64,000 bases of DNA from Streptomyces sp. SLBN-118. GTDB lineage: Bacteria > Actinomycetota > Actinomycetes > Streptomycetales > Streptomycetaceae. This document shows, in pieces, positions 7,072-20,051 of the stretch. Each line of letters begins with the position of its first letter. Positions within the stretch are counted from its first letter, which is position 1. The stretch lies in NCBI RefSeq assembly GCF_006715635.1, contig NZ_VFNP01000001.1:3844001-3908000 (forward strand). Reading direction: 5' to 3'. The notes under the pieces were generated by a model. That model was not told where the DNA came from and did not search any database. It worked only from the letters and a program-made list of their open reading frames with translations. The translations under genes and the position numbers were made by a program.

Positions 7072-9654
7072 TTACTCCTCGTGCTCCCCTGCCGAGGGCT
7101 CACTGCCCTCGACTACCGCCTCGGCGCCGGCCAATTCGGTCCCTTCGACCTCTTCGGCCTCGCGACCGGCCTCGGCATTACGAGCGATACCTACCACGGC
7201 ATCGCGCTTGCCCAGGTTGATCAGTTGGACGCCCATGGTGTCACGGCCTGTCTCCCTGACTTCGTTGACTCGCGTACGAATCACACCGCCGCCCAGCGTG
7301 ATGGCGAGGATCTCATCCGTCTCCTCGACCACCAGCGCGCCCACGAGTGAACCACGGTCTTCCACAATCTTGGCGGCCTTGATACCGAGGCCGCCACGAC
7401 CCTGGACGCGGTACTCGTCGACGGCGGTCCGCTTCGCGTACCCACCATCGGTAGCAGTGAACACGAACGTACCGGGCCGCACCACATTCATCGAGAGGAG
7501 CTCGTCTCCCTCTCGGAAACTCATGCCCTTCACGCCCGATGTGGCACGCCCCATGGGACGCAGCGCGTCGTCGGTCGCGGTGAACCGGATCGACTGCGCC
7601 TTCTTGCTGATCAGCAGCAGATCGTCATCCGCCGAGACCAGCTCGGCGCCGATCAGCTCGTCGTCGCTGCCGTCCTCCGTCTCGCGGAGATTGATCGCGA
7701 TGACACCGCCCGACCGTGGTGAGTCATAGTCCTTGAGCGGCGTCTTCTTCACCAGACCGCCCTTGGTGGCGAGCACCAGGTAGGGCGCGGCGTTGTAGTC
7801 GCGGATCGCCAGGATCTCGGCGATCTGCTCGTCCGGCTGGAAGGCCAGCAGGTTGGCGACGTGCTGACCGCGCGCGTCCCTGCCCGCGTCCGGCAGCTCG
7901 TAGGCCTTGGCGCGGTAGACCCGGCCCTTGTTGGTGAAGAACAGCAGCCAGTGGTGCGTCGTGGAGACGAAGAAGTGGTCGACGATGTCGTCTTCCTTCA
8001 GCTTCGTACCGCGTACGCCCTTGCCGCCGCGCTTCTGAGAGCGGTAGTCGTCCGTCTTCGTACGCTTCACATAGCCGCCACGCGTGATGGTGACGACGAT
8101 GTCCTCCTCGGCGATCAGGTCCTCGATGGACATGTCACCGTCGAAGGGCACCAGCTTGGAGCGCCGGTCGTCACCGAACTTCTCGACGATGACGTTCAGT
8201 TCCTCGCTGACGATCCGGCGCTGCTTCTCGGGCGAGGCCAGGATCGCGTTGTACTCATTGATCTTGGCCTGCAGCTCGTCGTGCTCGGCGACGATCTTCT
8301 GGCGCTCCAGGGCGGCCAGTCGGCGCAGCTGCATCTCGAGGATGGCGTTGGCCTGGATCTCGTCGATCTCCAGCAGGCCCATCAGGCCCTCGCGCGCGAT
8401 CTCGACCGTGTCACTGCGCCGGATCAGCGCGATGACCTCGTCGATCGCGTCCAGCGCCTTGAGCAGACCGCGCAGGATGTGCGCCCGCTCCTCCGCCTTG
8501 CGCAGGCGGAACTTCGTACGCCGGACGATGACCTCGATCTGGTGGTGCACCCAGTGGCGGATGAAGGCGTCGAGCGAGAGCGTACGCGGCACGCCGTCGA
8601 CCAGCGCCAGCATGTTCGCGCCGAAGTTCGTCTGCAGGTCGGTGTGCTTGTAGAGGTTGTTCAGCACGACCTTGGCCACGGCGTCGCGCTTGAGCACGAT
8701 GACCAGTCGCTGGCCGGTACGGGACGAGGTCTCGTCGCGAACGTCGGCGATGCCGCCGATCTTGCCGTCCTTGACCAGGTCGGCGATCTTCTGCGCGAGG
8801 TTGTCCGGGTTGGTCTGGTACGGAAGCTCCGTGACTACCAGGCACTGGCGGTTCTGGATCTCCTCGACCTCGACGACCGCGCGCATCGTGATGGAGCCGC
8901 GACCGGTACGGTACGCCTCCTCGATGCCCTTGCGGCCCACGACCAGAGCGCCGGACGGGAAGTCCGGGCCCTTGATCCGCTCGATGAGCGCGTCGAGCAG
9001 CTCCTCGTGGGTGGCGTCGGGGTGCTCCAGCGCCCACTGCGCGCCGGCCGCGACCTCGCGCAGATTGTGCGGCGGGATGTTGGTGGCCATACCGACAGCG
9101 ATCCCCGCCGAGCCGTTGACCAGCAGGTTCGGGAACCGCGCCGGCAGAACCGTCGGCTCCTGGTTACGGCCGTCGTAGTTGTCCTGGAAGTCGACGGTCT
9201 CCTCGTCGATGTCCCGGAGCATCTCCATCGACTGCGGCATCAGCTTGCACTCGGTGTACCGCATGGCGGCGGCCGGGTCGTTGCCCGGGGAACCGAAGTT
9301 GCCGTTGGAGTCCACGAGCGGCATGCGCATCGACCACGGCTGGGCGAGGCGGACGAGCGCGTCGTAGATCGAGGAGTCGCCGTGCGGGTGGTACGTACCC
9401 ATGACGTCACCGACGACGCGGGCGCACTTGTAGAAGCCCTTCTCGGGCCGGTAGCCGCCGTCGTACATCGCGTAGAGCACACGCCGGTGGACGGGCTTGA
9501 GACCGTCCCGTACGTCGGGCAGCGCACGCGAGACGATGACGGACATCGCGTAGTCGAGATACGAGCGCTGCATCTCGGTCTCGAGCCCGACGGGCTCGAT
9601 CCGCAGTACCGGCTCTTCTTCTTCGGTCGTGGCGGGAGTGTTCTCGTCGGCCAT
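7072..9654 (-). CDS. gyrA: DNA gyrase subunit A
   Basis: 860 residues, normal for actinobacterial GyrA. With GyrB it introduces negative supercoils ahead of replication forks, using a double-strand break held by an active-site tyrosine. That residue is Tyr133 in AAAMRYTE. The quinolone-determining loop reads [10 protein letters not shown], with Ser94 and Asp98 at the places of E. coli Ser83 and Asp87, so no target resistance change is seen. The winged-helix/tower part runs to about 500, and the C-terminal beta-pinwheel follows, with the GyrA-box-like motif [10 protein letters not shown]. The tail is acidic (EPSAGEHEE). It is 41 bases downstream of gyrB in the same operon, and DUF3566 follows at once. 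Confidence 0.99.
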   Translation of the reverse strand: MADENTPATTEEEEPVLRIEPVGLETEMQRSYLDYAMSVIVSRALPDVRDGLKPVHRRVLYAMYDGGYRPEKGFYKCARVVGDVMGTYHPHGDSSIYDALVRLAQPWSMRMPLVDSNGNFGSPGNDPAAAMRYTECKLMPQSMEMLRDIDEETVDFQDNYDGRNQEPTVLPARFPNLLVNGSAGIAVGMATNIPPHNLREVAAGAQWALEHPDATHEELLDALIERIKGPDFPSGALVVGRKGIEEAYRTGRGSITMRAVVEVEEIQNRQCLVVTELPYQTNPDNLAQKIADLVKDGKIGGIADVRDETSSRTGQRLVIVLKRDAVAKVVLNNLYKHTDLQTNFGANMLALVDGVPRTLSLDAFIRHWVHHQIEVIVRRTKFRLRKAEERAHILRGLLKALDAIDEVIALIRRSDTVEIAREGLMGLLEIDEIQANAILEMQLRRLAALERQKIVAEHDELQAKINEYNAILASPEKQRRIVSEELNVIVEKFGDDRRSKLVPFDGDMSIEDLIAEEDIVVTITRGGYVKRTKTDDYRSQKRGGKGVRGTKLKEDDIVDHFFVSTTHHWLLFFTNKGRVYRAKAYELPDAGRDARGQHVANLLAFQPDEQIAEILAIRDYNAAPYLVLATKGGLVKKTPLKDYDSPRSGGVIAINLRETEDGSDDELIGAELVSADDDLLLISKKAQSIRFTATDDALRPMGRATSGVKGMSFREGDELLSMNVVRPGTFVFTATDGGYAKRTAVDEYRVQGRGGLGIKAAKIVEDRGSLVGALVVEETDEILAITLGGGVIRTRVNEVRETGRDTMGVQLINLGKRDAVVGIARNAEAGREAEEVEGTELAGAEAVVEGSEPSAGEHEE

Positions 9655-9695
9655 TGCTGGTCTTCAGTCCTTTCGTGCGGTCAGCTGAGACCGAC

Positions 9696-12258
<2,563 letters not shown>

Positions 12259-12810
12259 TCACCCGTATGTGTCGCCCGGCCCCACACTCCCCGGCGCCCG
12301 CAACGACCCGTACGTCCTCGGCGGCCCGCCCGGCCCCAGAACCTTGATCAGCCGTACCGTCCCGTGCCCCAGGTCCTCGTTCAGCCGCGCCACCAGCCGC
12401 GGCGCCAGCAGCCTCAGCTGCGTCGCCCACGCCGTTGAGTCGCACTGCACGGTCAGCACCCGCTGGTCCGGATCCTCGTCGTAGCGCAGCGGCACACAGT
12501 GGTTCGCCAGGTCCGCGCCCACGATCTGCGGCCAGCGGCCCATCACACCGCCCACCGCGGCCGGTGTCTCCCAGCCGCGCTCGGTGATCAGTCGGTTGAT
12601 CGCCGCACCCAGCGGCAGCGGATCGCGCCCGTCCGCCCGCGCGCCCGATCGCAGCCCGCCACCCCGCCTGGCCTGCTTCTTCTGCTGTGCCGCAGCGCCG
12701 CGCGCCTTTGCCTGTTCCTTCGCGGCGCGCAACGCGACCCGGGCCAGGTCGACGCCCGAGGACTCGGGCACCGCCGACGGCCCGGCCGGATCCTTCGGCT
12801 CCTCGCTCAT
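12259..12810 (-). CDS. dciA: DciA family (DUF721) DnaB-helicase loading factor
   Basis: 183 residues; the ATG overlaps the recF stop by four bases (ATGA), indicating translational coupling. DciA replaces DnaC/DnaI in most bacteria and helps place the DnaB helicase at the origin. Residues 1-80 are charged and Arg/Ala-rich. The DUF721 domain follows (about 85-165): [39 protein letters not shown], then [19 protein letters not shown] and [19 protein letters not shown], the family's typical strands and helices (a KH-like fold). The C-terminus is Gly/Pro-rich. dnaB itself lies about 40 kb away at 52.4 kb in this window. Same operon as recF. Confidence 0.93.
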   Translation of the reverse strand: MSEEPKDPAGPSAVPESSGVDLARVALRAAKEQAKARGAAAQQKKQARRGGGLRSGARADGRDPLPLGAAINRLITERGWETPAAVGGVMGRWPQIVGADLANHCVPLRYDEDPDQRVLTVQCDSTAWATQLRLLAPRLVARLNEDLGHGTVRLIKVLGPGGPPRTYGSLRAPGSVGPGDTYG

Positions 12811-13970
12811 ATGCGCTCCACCGTCCCGTCCGCCACCAGGCACCGTGCCCCGGCCAGTACCGCCGGCACATCGTCGTCCACTGCCGCCGTCACCAGCACC
12901 TGCTCGCCCGGAGCGACCAGTTCCGCCAGCCGCTCGCGGCGCCGCGCGTCCAGCTCGGCGAAGACGTCGTCGAGGACCAGCACCGGCTCGTTGCCCTCGG
13001 CCCTCAGCAGGTCGTACGAGGCCAGCCGCAGCGCGAGCGCGTACGACCAGGACTCGCCGTGGCTGGCGTACCCCTTGGCCGGCATCTGCCCCAGCTTGAG
13101 CACCAGGTCGTCGCGGTGGGGCCCGACCAGCGTCACGCCCCGCTCGATCTCCTGCTTGCGCACCTCGGACAGCGCGCCCATCAGCTGCTCGCACAGGGCG
13201 TCCCGGCCATGCACCGAGCCATCGCCCACATCATCGGTACCGGCTCCAGCACCGGCCGCGGCGCCGGAGGAGGAACGGTACTCCAGCGCAACCGGCCCGC
13301 CTCCCGGGGCCAGTTGCTCGTACGCCTTGTCCGCCAGCGGCTGCAGCGCCGCGATCAGATCGATCCGCCTCGCCAGCAACTCCGCCCCGGCACGCGCCAG
13401 ATGCTGGTCCCACACGTCCAGCGTCGACAGGTCCATCCCACGCCCACCGTGCCGCCGCGCCATGGCCGCGGACTTCAGCAAGGTATTGCGCTGCTTGAGC
13501 ACCCGCTCGTAGTCGGAGCGCACCCCCGCCATCCGCGGCGAGCGCGCCGTGATCAGTTCGTCCAGAAACCGCCGACGCTCGCCGGGATCGCCCTTCACCA
13601 GCGCAAGATCCTCCGGCGCGAACAGCACCGTCCGTACTATCCCCAGCACATCACGCGGTCTGACCTGCGAGGACCTGTTGATACGGGCCCTGTTGGCCTT
13701 CCCCGGATTGAGCTCGAGCTCGATCAGCTGGGAACGCTCGCCCTGGGTGACAGCCGCCCGGATCACCGCACGGTCAGCGCCCATCCGCACCAGCGGCGCA
13801 TCGGATGAGACCCGGTGGCTCGCCAGCGTCGCGAGATATCCCACCGCCTCGACGAGATTGGTCTTCCCCTGCCCGTTCGCCCCAACAAAGGCGGTGACAC
13901 CCGGGTCGAGAGGGACCTCGACCCGGGCGTACGAGCGGAAGTCGGCCAGCGACAAATGCGTGACGTGCAT
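12807..13970 (-). CDS. recF: DNA replication and repair protein RecF
   Basis: 387 residues. An SMC-like ATPase that helps RecOR load RecA at gaps. Walker A is [13 protein letters not shown] (about residues 30-42), the ABC signature region is [20 protein letters not shown], and Walker B is [16 protein letters not shown], with the D-loop following. The N-terminus [14 protein letters not shown] is the family's standard opening. The gene lies 29 bases downstream of gnd on the minus strand and overlaps dciA by four bases. Loss of recF is tolerated in many bacteria; its fixed place beside dnaN reflects interaction with the clamp and replication fork. Confidence 0.98.
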   Translation of the reverse strand: MHVTHLSLADFRSYARVEVPLDPGVTAFVGANGQGKTNLVEAVGYLATLASHRVSSDAPLVRMGADRAVIRAAVTQGERSQLIELELNPGKANRARINRSSQVRPRDVLGIVRTVLFAPEDLALVKGDPGERRRFLDELITARSPRMAGVRSDYERVLKQRNTLLKSAAMARRHGGRGMDLSTLDVWDQHLARAGAELLARRIDLIAALQPLADKAYEQLAPGGGPVALEYRSSSGAAAGAGAGTDDVGDGSVHGRDALCEQLMGALSEVRKQEIERGVTLVGPHRDDLVLKLGQMPAKGYASHGESWSYALALRLASYDLLRAEGNEPVLVLDDVFAELDARRRERLAELVAPGEQVLVTAAVDDDVPAVLAGARCLVADGTVERI

Positions 13971-13999
13971 GGATGTACGCCGACCTCCCCCGGCTGTGA

Positions 14000-14878
14000 C
14001 TACTTCGTGTTCTCGACCGCGTGGCCGCCGAACTGGTTACGCAGCGCCGCGATCATCTTCATCTGCGGGGAGTCGTCCTGCCGGGACGCGAAGCGCGCGA
14101 ACAGCGACGCGGTGATCGCGGGCAGCGGCACCGCGTGGTCGATCGCGGCTTCCACAGTCCACCGGCCCTCGCCGGAGTCCTGTGCATAACCGCGCAGCTT
14201 CTCCAGGTGCTCGTCGTCGTCCAGCGCGTTGACCGCCAGGTCCAGCAGCCAGGAACGGATGACCGTGCCCTCCTGCCAGGAGCGGAAGACCTCGCGTACG
14301 TCGGTGACCGAGTGAACCTTCTCCAGGAGCTCCCAGCCCTCGGCGTAAGCCTGCATCATGGCGTACTCGATGCCGTTGTGGACCATCTTCGCGAAGTGGC
14401 CGGCGCCGACCTTGCCCGCGTGGACGGAGCCGAACTCGCCCTCGGGCTTGAGCGCGTCGAAGATCGGCTGAACCTTGGCGACGTGCTCGGCATGGCCGCC
14501 GTACATCAGCGCGTAGCCGTTCTCGAGGCCCCAGACACCGCCGGAGACACCGCAGTCGACAAAGCCGATGCCCTTGATGCCCAGCTCGACCGCGTGCTTC
14601 TCGTCGTCCGTCCAGCGGGAGTTGCCGCCGTCGACAACCACATCGCCCGGCTCCAGCAGCTCGGCCAGCTCGTCGATCGTGGACTGGGTCGCGGCTCCGG
14701 CGGGGACCATCACCCACACCAGGCGCGGGCCCTTGAGCTTCCCAACAAGCTCGCCGAGGCTGTGGACATCGGCGAGGTCCGGGTTGCGGTCGTAGCCGAG
14801 GACGGTGTGGCCTGCGCGGCGGATGCGCTCGCGCATGTTGCCGCCCATCTTGCCAAGGCCGACGAGACCGAGCTCCAT
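14000..14878 (-). CDS. gnd: 6-phosphogluconate dehydrogenase, decarboxylating (GntZ/YqeC type)
   Basis: 292 residues. It oxidises 6-phosphogluconate to ribulose 5-phosphate and CO2 in the pentose phosphate pathway. The Rossmann motif [12 protein letters not shown] is at the N-terminus, the substrate motif is [19 protein letters not shown], and the catalytic Lys lies in [20 protein letters not shown]. At about 290 residues it is the short form, often NAD-preferring, not the 470-residue form. ATG chosen with AAGGAA upstream; a GTG one codon earlier is possible. It sits between dnaN and recF, where most bacteria have no metabolic gene; this insertion is a known streptomycete trait. Confidence 0.95.
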   Translation of the reverse strand: MELGLVGLGKMGGNMRERIRRAGHTVLGYDRNPDLADVHSLGELVGKLKGPRLVWVMVPAGAATQSTIDELAELLEPGDVVVDGGNSRWTDDEKHAVELGIKGIGFVDCGVSGGVWGLENGYALMYGGHAEHVAKVQPIFDALKPEGEFGSVHAGKVGAGHFAKMVHNGIEYAMMQAYAEGWELLEKVHSVTDVREVFRSWQEGTVIRSWLLDLAVNALDDDEHLEKLRGYAQDSGEGRWTVEAAIDHAVPLPAITASLFARFASRQDDSPQMKMIAALRNQFGGHAVENTK

Positions 14879-15012
14879 CACAGATTCCTTACGCGTTGTA
14901 TGCCGATTCGTACCCGGCTCCGAGCCTACGCCCGGCCGGTACGGACGGCTTGACGGGCCTGCTCAGGGTGAGCGGGCCCGTCAGGATCAGCCATTCGGCC
15001 GTCTTCGTCGTC

Positions 15013-16143
15013 TCAGCCGGACAGCCGCACGGGCATGATCAGGTACTTGTACGCCTCGTCGGCCTCGGCGTCCATGGCGGGCTTGCCGCTCAGCAGCGCC
15101 GGCTTGGTGGAGGTCGTGAACGACAGCTGGGCGACCGGCGAGTCGATGGCGCTCAGGCCGTCGAGCAGGAAAGTCGGGTTGAAGGCGATCGAGATGTCGT
15201 CGCCCTCCAGGTTCGCGTCGACGCGCTCCACAGCCTGTGCATCGTCGCTGGAACCGGCCTCCAGGATCAGCACGCCCTGCTCGAAGCTGAGCCGGACCGG
15301 AGTGTTCCGCTCGGCGACCAGCGCGACACGCTTCACGGCCTCGACGAAGGGCGCGGTCTCGATGACGGCGACGGAATTGAACTCGGTGGGGAACAGCGTC
15401 CGGTACTTCGGCAGATCGCCTTCGAGCAGACGTGTCGTGGTCCTGCGTCCGGCGCCCTCGAAACCGATGAGCCCCTCTCCGGCACCCGAGCCGGAGAGAG
15501 CGAGCGTGACCGTGTCACCGCTGGTCAGAGCCTTGGCGGTGTCCAGCAGCGTCTTGGCGGGCACCAGCGCCACTGCAGATGCTTCCGGGTTCTCGGGCTT
15601 CCACAGGAACTCACGGACCGCGAAGCGGTAGCGGTCGGTCGAGGCCAGCGTGACGGTGTCGCCCTCGATCTCGATCCGTACACCGGTGAGGACGGGGAGT
15701 GTGTCGTCACGGCCGGCGGCGATGGCGACCTGTGCCGCGGCGGAGGCGAAGACCTCACCGGGCACAGTGCCGGTCGCGGTCGGCATCTGCGGCAGCGCCG
15801 GGTACTCCTCCACGGGCAGGGTGTGGAGTGTGAAGCGCGAGGAGCCGCAGACCACGGTCGCCCGTACACCGTCTGTGGAAATCTCCACGGGGCGGTTGGG
15901 GAGAGCGCGACAGATGTCGGCGAGGAGCCGACCGGAGACGAGCACCGTGCCGTCCTCGTCCACCTCCGCCTCCACGGAAACGCGCGCCGAGACCTCGTAG
16001 TCGAAGCTCGAGAAGCTGAGGGCGCCGTCCTCCGCCTTCAGAAGAAGGCCCGCGAGTACGGGCGCCGGCGGACGGGCCGGGAGGCTGCGGGCCACCCAGG
16101 CCACCGCCTCCGCGAGTACATCGCGCTCCACCCGGATCTTCAC
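15013..16143 (-). CDS. dnaN: DNA polymerase III beta subunit (sliding clamp)
   Basis: 376 residues. The homodimeric ring tethers the replicative polymerase to DNA and also recruits repair proteins. Starts MKIRVERDVLAEAVAWVARS, the normal first helix of domain 1. The three-fold repeated clamp fold is visible, with the domain 3 segment VERVDANLEGDDISIAFNP and the C-terminal YKYLIMPVRLSG, which matches the conserved YLIMPVRL ending that forms part of the protein-binding pocket. It begins at the oriC side, so its promoter lies inside or at the edge of oriC; 864 bases separate dnaN and dnaA. Confidence 0.99.
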   Translation of the reverse strand: MKIRVERDVLAEAVAWVARSLPARPPAPVLAGLLLKAEDGALSFSSFDYEVSARVSVEAEVDEDGTVLVSGRLLADICRALPNRPVEISTDGVRATVVCGSSRFTLHTLPVEEYPALPQMPTATGTVPGEVFASAAAQVAIAAGRDDTLPVLTGVRIEIEGDTVTLASTDRYRFAVREFLWKPENPEASAVALVPAKTLLDTAKALTSGDTVTLALSGSGAGEGLIGFEGAGRRTTTRLLEGDLPKYRTLFPTEFNSVAVIETAPFVEAVKRVALVAERNTPVRLSFEQGVLILEAGSSDDAQAVERVDANLEGDDISIAFNPTFLLDGLSAIDSPVAQLSFTTSTKPALLSGKPAMDAEADEAYKYLIMPVRLSG

Positions 16144-16269
16144 CGGAACCGCCTCCTGCTGTTGCTCGCTCGCCCTTGCTGGCCTTCGTCGTCGGCTGTG
16201 TCGCCGGGGACCAGTCTGACGTACGGCACCGACAGTCGGTGCGGGTCGGGGTCAAGTCGTGGCAAGAGG

Positions 16270-16870
16270 TGTCGGGGGCTCCGGGCTCGAGTTGTGCACA
16301 GGACCCTCTTCGAAGCGAATTCCCCGGTAACTCTAAGTGGGAGTAGTAGTAGGCCCTGTGGAAACCGTGGATAACGTCGTCCGTGCAGGTCAGACCCTCT
16401 TTTTTGTCCACCGGGCCTGTGGGTGGCACCGGTGGACAACCCGGTGCTTCTGTGGACGCCCGAAAGTTCTGCACATGCGATGCACAGACGAGGGGGAGTT
16501 CTCCCCAGTGCTGTCCCCAGCTTTACCCACGTTCCCCACAGGTCAACCGACCACGTTGGTGTGACGCCTTTCACTCGACACGGTGAGCTCGAGCTTTTCG
16601 TTGCCGAACAGTGGACAGAGATGTGGAGAAGCCACGAAAACCTGTGGGCAACGCGGCTCTGCCTGTGGGCCGCCGGTGGACAATGCCGATCACGCCTTGT
16701 GGACGAATCCTGCGTCCACAGACTGTGGAGCACGGTTGGCCACAAATCCACAGCCACCTGACCTGGCGTGATGAAATCTAGGCAGCAGCCCCTGTGGACG
16801 CAGTCTGGACAACTCTCCAGTCCCCAGGCTGTGGACGGAAGATCGTCCCCAGATCTGTGGAGAACACCCT
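16270..16870. other. oriC: Chromosomal replication origin oriC (DnaA-box cluster)
   Basis: The dnaN-dnaA spacer holds about 18 DnaA boxes close to the streptomycete consensus TTGTCCACA, in both directions. Clear ones start at 16366 (CGTGGATAA), 16404 (TTGTCCACC), 16431 and 16675 (GGTGGACAA), 16451 and 16793 (TGTGGACGC), 16643 (TGTGGGCAA), 16698 (TGTGGACGA), 16712 (GCGTCCACA) and 16830 (TGTGGACGG). Weaker ones start at 16292, 16532, 16610, 16622, 16664, 16724, 16736 and 16856. The boxes fall into two groups with a gap near 16545-16605, like the two-part layout known for Streptomyces oriC. The spacer is less GC-rich than its neighbours and has no plausible gene. The dnaN promoter must lie at its left edge. 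Confidence 0.96.
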
Positions 16871-17007
16871 CCCGTCGCCGGGTATTCGAACACCGGACAC
16901 CCGCAGGACAGGTGGGCAACCAGGTGCCGAACGCCGAAGGGCGCCCCGGAACCTCGTCCCCGGAGCGCCCTCGAAAGCCTCTTGTGCCGGTGAGCCGACC
17001 CCTTGCG

Positions 17008-18804
17008 TCAGCCGTTCTTGATGCGGTTGGTGAGCTCGGTGACCTGGTTGTAGATGGACCGCCGCTCGGCCATCAGCGCGCGGATCTTGCGATCGGCGTG
17101 CATCACCGTCGTATGGTCGCGGCCGCCGAACTGCGCGCCGATCTTCGGCAGCGAGAGATCAGTCAGCTCGCGGCAGAGGTACATCGCGATCTGGCGGGCG
17201 GTGACCAGCACCCGGCTGCGCGAGGATCCGCAGAGATCCTCCACCGTCAGACCGAAGTAGTCGGCGGTCGCCGCCATGATGGCGCTCGCGGTGATCTCGG
17301 GGGCCGAGTCCTCGCCACCGGGGATCAGGTCCTTCAGCACGATCTCGGTGAGCCCGAGATCCACCGGCTGCCGGTTGAGCGACGCGAACGCCGTCACCCG
17401 GATCAGCGCACCCTCCAGTTCGCGGATGTTGCGCGAGATACGGGACGCGATGAACTCCAGCACCTCCGGCGGGGCGTTGAGCTGCTCCTGCACCGCCTTC
17501 TTGCGCAGAATCGCGATGCGCGTCTCCAGCTCCGGGGGCTGCACATCGGTGGTCAGGCCCCACTCGAAACGGTTCCTCAACCGGTCCTCCAGCGTCATCA
17601 GCTGCTTGGGCGGCCGGTCCGAGGAGAGCACGATCTGCTTGTTGGCGTTGTGGAGCGTGTTGAAGGTGTGGAAGAACTCCTCCTGCGTCGACTCCTTGCT
17701 CGCCAGGAACTGGATGTCGTCGACCAGCAGGATGTCCACGTCGCGGTAGCGCTTGCGGAACGTGTCGCCCTTGCCGTCACGGATCGAGTTGATGAACTCG
17801 TTGGTGAACTCCTCGGAACTCACATACCGCACGCGCGTCCCCGGGTAGAGGCTGCGCGCGTAGTGCCCGATGGCATGCAGCAGGTGCGTCTTGCCGAGTC
17901 CCGACTCCCCATAGATGAACAGGGGGTTGTACGCCTTGGCGGGCGCCTCGGCGACCGCGACCGCCGCGGCGTGCGCGAACCTGTTGGACGCGCCGATGAC
18001 GAAGGTGTCGAAGAGGTACTTCGGGTTCAGCCGGGCATGCGGCTCACCCGGGCCGGGCGCCGGCGACGGCTGCGCGCCCAGCGGTCCGGGAGCGCCCGTG
18101 GGAGTGCCGCGGTGCGGCGTCTGGTGGTCGGGCAGCTCGTGCCGCTCCGGGCGCTGCTGCTCGTACGGCTGGCGCTCGGGCGACTGCGGCTGCCGGTAGT
18201 CGTGCTGGGGCCGGCGCGGCCGGGCGGTGGCGTACGGCTCGCGCCATTGCTCCGCGGACGGATCGCGGTCCTGGAAGCCGCCGAGCCGCGGCTGCTGCCA
18301 GGAGAGATCTTCCTGCGTACGGGGCCAGGCGCCGGGTTCCGGGCGCTGCTGCTGTCGCTGCTGGTACTCGGGGTAGGCGGGGCGGACGTCCGGCAGTCCG
18401 TCGTCGCCGGGCCGGTGCCCGTAGCTGTCGTAGGGGTCGTTCTGCCGGGAGTCGCGAGGATCCTCGTGCTGCGGGCCCTGGTAGCGGGGAGCCTGCTGGG
18501 CCGGGGGCTGCTGTGATGCCGGGGGCTCGCCCACGGAGTCGTCCACCGTGATGGCGATCCGGATCGGGCGGCCGCACTCACGGCTGAGCGTCTCGCTGAT
18601 CAGCGGAGCCAGCCGGCCCTCGAGCACGCGCTTGCCCCATTCATTGGGGACGGCGAGAAGCGCTGTGTCGGCCACCAGTGCGAGTGGCTGGCAGCGCTCG
18701 ATCCACTGTTTGTCCTTGGGCTCGATGCCCTGCTGGCCCTCTGCAAGGAGCTGTTCCAGCACTCGTGGCCACACTGCGGCAAGATCGGCAGGTACGTCAG
18801 CCAC
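17008..18804 (-). CDS. dnaA: Chromosomal replication initiator DnaA
   Basis: 598 residues. The AAA+ initiator binds the oriC boxes as an ATP-dependent filament and opens the origin. Domain I (1-90) begins [20 protein letters not shown]. Domain II (about 95-260) is very long, rich in Pro, Gln, Arg and Tyr, and low in complexity; such an expanded linker is typical of streptomycete DnaA. Domain III has Walker [13 protein letters not shown], Walker [12 protein letters not shown], sensor 1 and sensor 2 regions. Domain IV has the DnaA signature [17 protein letters not shown], which reads the boxes. Transcribed leftward toward oriC. Two DnaA boxes sit just upstream of its -35, suggesting autoregulation. 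Confidence 0.99.
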   Translation of the reverse strand: MADVPADLAAVWPRVLEQLLAEGQQGIEPKDKQWIERCQPLALVADTALLAVPNEWGKRVLEGRLAPLISETLSRECGRPIRIAITVDDSVGEPPASQQPPAQQAPRYQGPQHEDPRDSRQNDPYDSYGHRPGDDGLPDVRPAYPEYQQRQQQRPEPGAWPRTQEDLSWQQPRLGGFQDRDPSAEQWREPYATARPRRPQHDYRQPQSPERQPYEQQRPERHELPDHQTPHRGTPTGAPGPLGAQPSPAPGPGEPHARLNPKYLFDTFVIGASNRFAHAAAVAVAEAPAKAYNPLFIYGESGLGKTHLLHAIGHYARSLYPGTRVRYVSSEEFTNEFINSIRDGKGDTFRKRYRDVDILLVDDIQFLASKESTQEEFFHTFNTLHNANKQIVLSSDRPPKQLMTLEDRLRNRFEWGLTTDVQPPELETRIAILRKKAVQEQLNAPPEVLEFIASRISRNIRELEGALIRVTAFASLNRQPVDLGLTEIVLKDLIPGGEDSAPEITASAIMAATADYFGLTVEDLCGSSRSRVLVTARQIAMYLCRELTDLSLPKIGAQFGGRDHTTVMHADRKIRALMAERRSIYNQVTELTNRIKNG

Positions 18805-18890
18805 AAGGCACGCTCTCTCGCAGGTCCCACGAATGTGTGGTTCTCGGGACGGGATGGGAAGACAGGCAGGAAAGGAATTCGAGTTCAGCC

Positions 18891-18945
18891 ACGGTAGTCA
18901 GGGCGACCCGCGCGGTTCAAGTTGCTGTCCACAGCCTGTGCACAG
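18891..18945 (-). promoter_or_regulatory. dnaA promoter with two adjacent DnaA boxes
   Basis: On the minus strand -35 TTGAAC (18915-18920) and -10 TACCGT (18891-18896) are 18 bases apart, a HrdB-like promoter about 87 bases before the dnaA start. DnaA boxes CTGTCCACA (18925-18933) and TGTGCACAG (18937-18945) lie directly upstream of the -35 in opposite directions. Repression of dnaA by its own product is known in Streptomyces; the positions here fit that. Confidence 0.75.
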
Positions 18946-18967
18946 TGGAGCACGCCATCATCCTGGT

Positions 18968-18997
18968 TTGACCGGATGGCGTAGCCGCGCGTACCGT
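18968..18997 (+). promoter_or_regulatory. Probable rpmH promoter
   Basis: -35 TTGACC (18968-18973) and -10 TACCGT (18992-18997) with an 18-base spacer, facing rpmH. It uses the same -10 as the divergent dnaA promoter. The start site would be near 19004, leaving a leader of about 160 bases that contains an imperfect inverted repeat GATCAC/GTGATC near 19048-19065. The rest of the 360-base dnaA-rpmH spacer shows nothing else. Confidence 0.7.
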
Positions 18998-19164
18998 AAC
19001 CAGGTCGAGTTGTCGATGGCTGCTGCCGCCTGCCTCCGATGGGCAAAGATCACGGTCTGTGATCGTGAAGCGGTGCACTCGGGCGTAAACGCGAGCTACT
19101 CGTGGGCGCACGGTGACAGCCAGGCGATGTCCCGCCATTTACGAATCAATTCTGGAGCCCCCGA

Positions 19165-19302
19165 GTGAGCAAGCGCACCTTCCAGCCGAACAACCGTCGT
19201 CGCGCGAAGACCCACGGCTTCCGCCTGCGGATGCGTACCCGTGCCGGCCGCGCGATTCTCGCGAACCGCCGTGGCAAGGGTCGCGCCAGCCTGTCCGCCT
19301 GA
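19165..19302 (+). CDS. rpmH: 50S ribosomal protein L34
   Basis: 45 residues from a [22 protein letters not shown], then [20 protein letters not shown] and a short RASLSA end. This is the complete, highly basic L34. It is too short for many gene finders but unmistakable. First gene of the rightward rpmH-rnpA-yidD-yidC-jag cluster that is conserved next to dnaA across bacteria. Confidence 0.98.
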   Translation: MSKRTFQPNNRRRAKTHGFRLRMRTRAGRAILANRRGKGRASLSA

Positions 19303-19320
19303 TCACTTACAGGTCATGAC

Positions 19321-19692
19321 GTGCTGCCTACCGAGAATCGGCTGAGGCGGCGCGAGGACTTCGCGACCGCGGTACGCCGAGGACGCAGGGCCGGTCGCCC
19401 GCTCCTTGTCGTCCATCTACACAGCGGTGCAACGGACCCGCACGCGCCTGGGGAGAGCGCTCCCCCGACGTGTGCGGGTTTCGTCGTAAGCAAGGCCGTC
19501 GGCGGCGCAGTCGTCCGCAACAGGGTCAAGCGGAGACTGCGTCACCTGATACGTGAACGACTCACCGAGCTGCCCCCCGGTAGCCTGGTGGTCGTACGGG
19601 CGCTGCCCGGCGCGGGCGACGCCTCCTATGAACAGCTGGCCCGAGACCTGGATGCCGCCCTCCAGCGGCTGCTGGGAGGGGGCGCGCGATGA
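19321..19692 (+). CDS. rnpA: Ribonuclease P protein component
   Basis: 123 residues, GTG start ([20 protein letters not shown]), 18 bases after rpmH. Basic protein that helps the RNase P RNA cut tRNA leaders. The RNR signature is seen as [18 protein letters not shown] in the second half, and the N-terminal RRREDF segment is typical. No RNase P RNA gene is in this window. The stop overlaps the yidD start by four bases. Confidence 0.97.
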   Translation: MLPTENRLRRREDFATAVRRGRRAGRPLLVVHLHSGATDPHAPGESAPPTCAGFVVSKAVGGAVVRNRVKRRLRHLIRERLTELPPGSLVVVRALPGAGDASYEQLARDLDAALQRLLGGGAR

Positions 19693-20048
19693 AGTACCCG
19701 CTGCTGGCTCTGATCAAGCTGTACCAGTGGACAATCAGCCCGCTGCTGGGCCCCGTCTGCCGGTACTACCCGTCGTGCTCCCACTACGGATACACGGCAA
19801 TCGACCGCCACGGCGCGGTCAAGGGCACAGTACTGACCGCCTGGCGCATCCTGCGATGCAATCCATGGTCGCCGGGTGGCGTGGATCATGTGCCGCCGCG
19901 CAAGCGTCCGCGGTGGCACGAAATGCTGCGTGATGCCTTGCGTGGCAGCAAGGGCGGGCACTCCGCCGCCGATGTGCCTACCCGGGGGTTGACCCCCGAA
20001 CCCCCGAGTCCGGCAGCAGAGACCTCGCCCAATGCTCAAGGAGCCTGA
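19689..20048 (+). CDS. yidD: Membrane protein insertion efficiency factor YidD
   Basis: 119 residues. A small peripheral membrane protein thought to aid YidC-dependent insertion. [20 protein letters not shown] is the amphipathic start; the conserved core [15 protein letters not shown] with its two cysteines and the [14 protein letters not shown] motif are complete. The last 45 residues form a Pro/Ser-rich extension that is longer than in the E. coli protein. Overlaps rnpA by four bases and ends three bases before yidC, so it is translationally coupled in the operon. Confidence 0.96.
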   Translation: MKYPLLALIKLYQWTISPLLGPVCRYYPSCSHYGYTAIDRHGAVKGTVLTAWRILRCNPWSPGGVDHVPPRKRPRWHEMLRDALRGSKGGHSAADVPTRGLTPEPPSPAAETSPNAQGA

Positions 20049-20051
20049 TTA

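Noticed and set aside
14896..16374. Long open frame opposite dnaN running into oriC
   Set aside because: Antisense to dnaN and enters the origin; no motifs.
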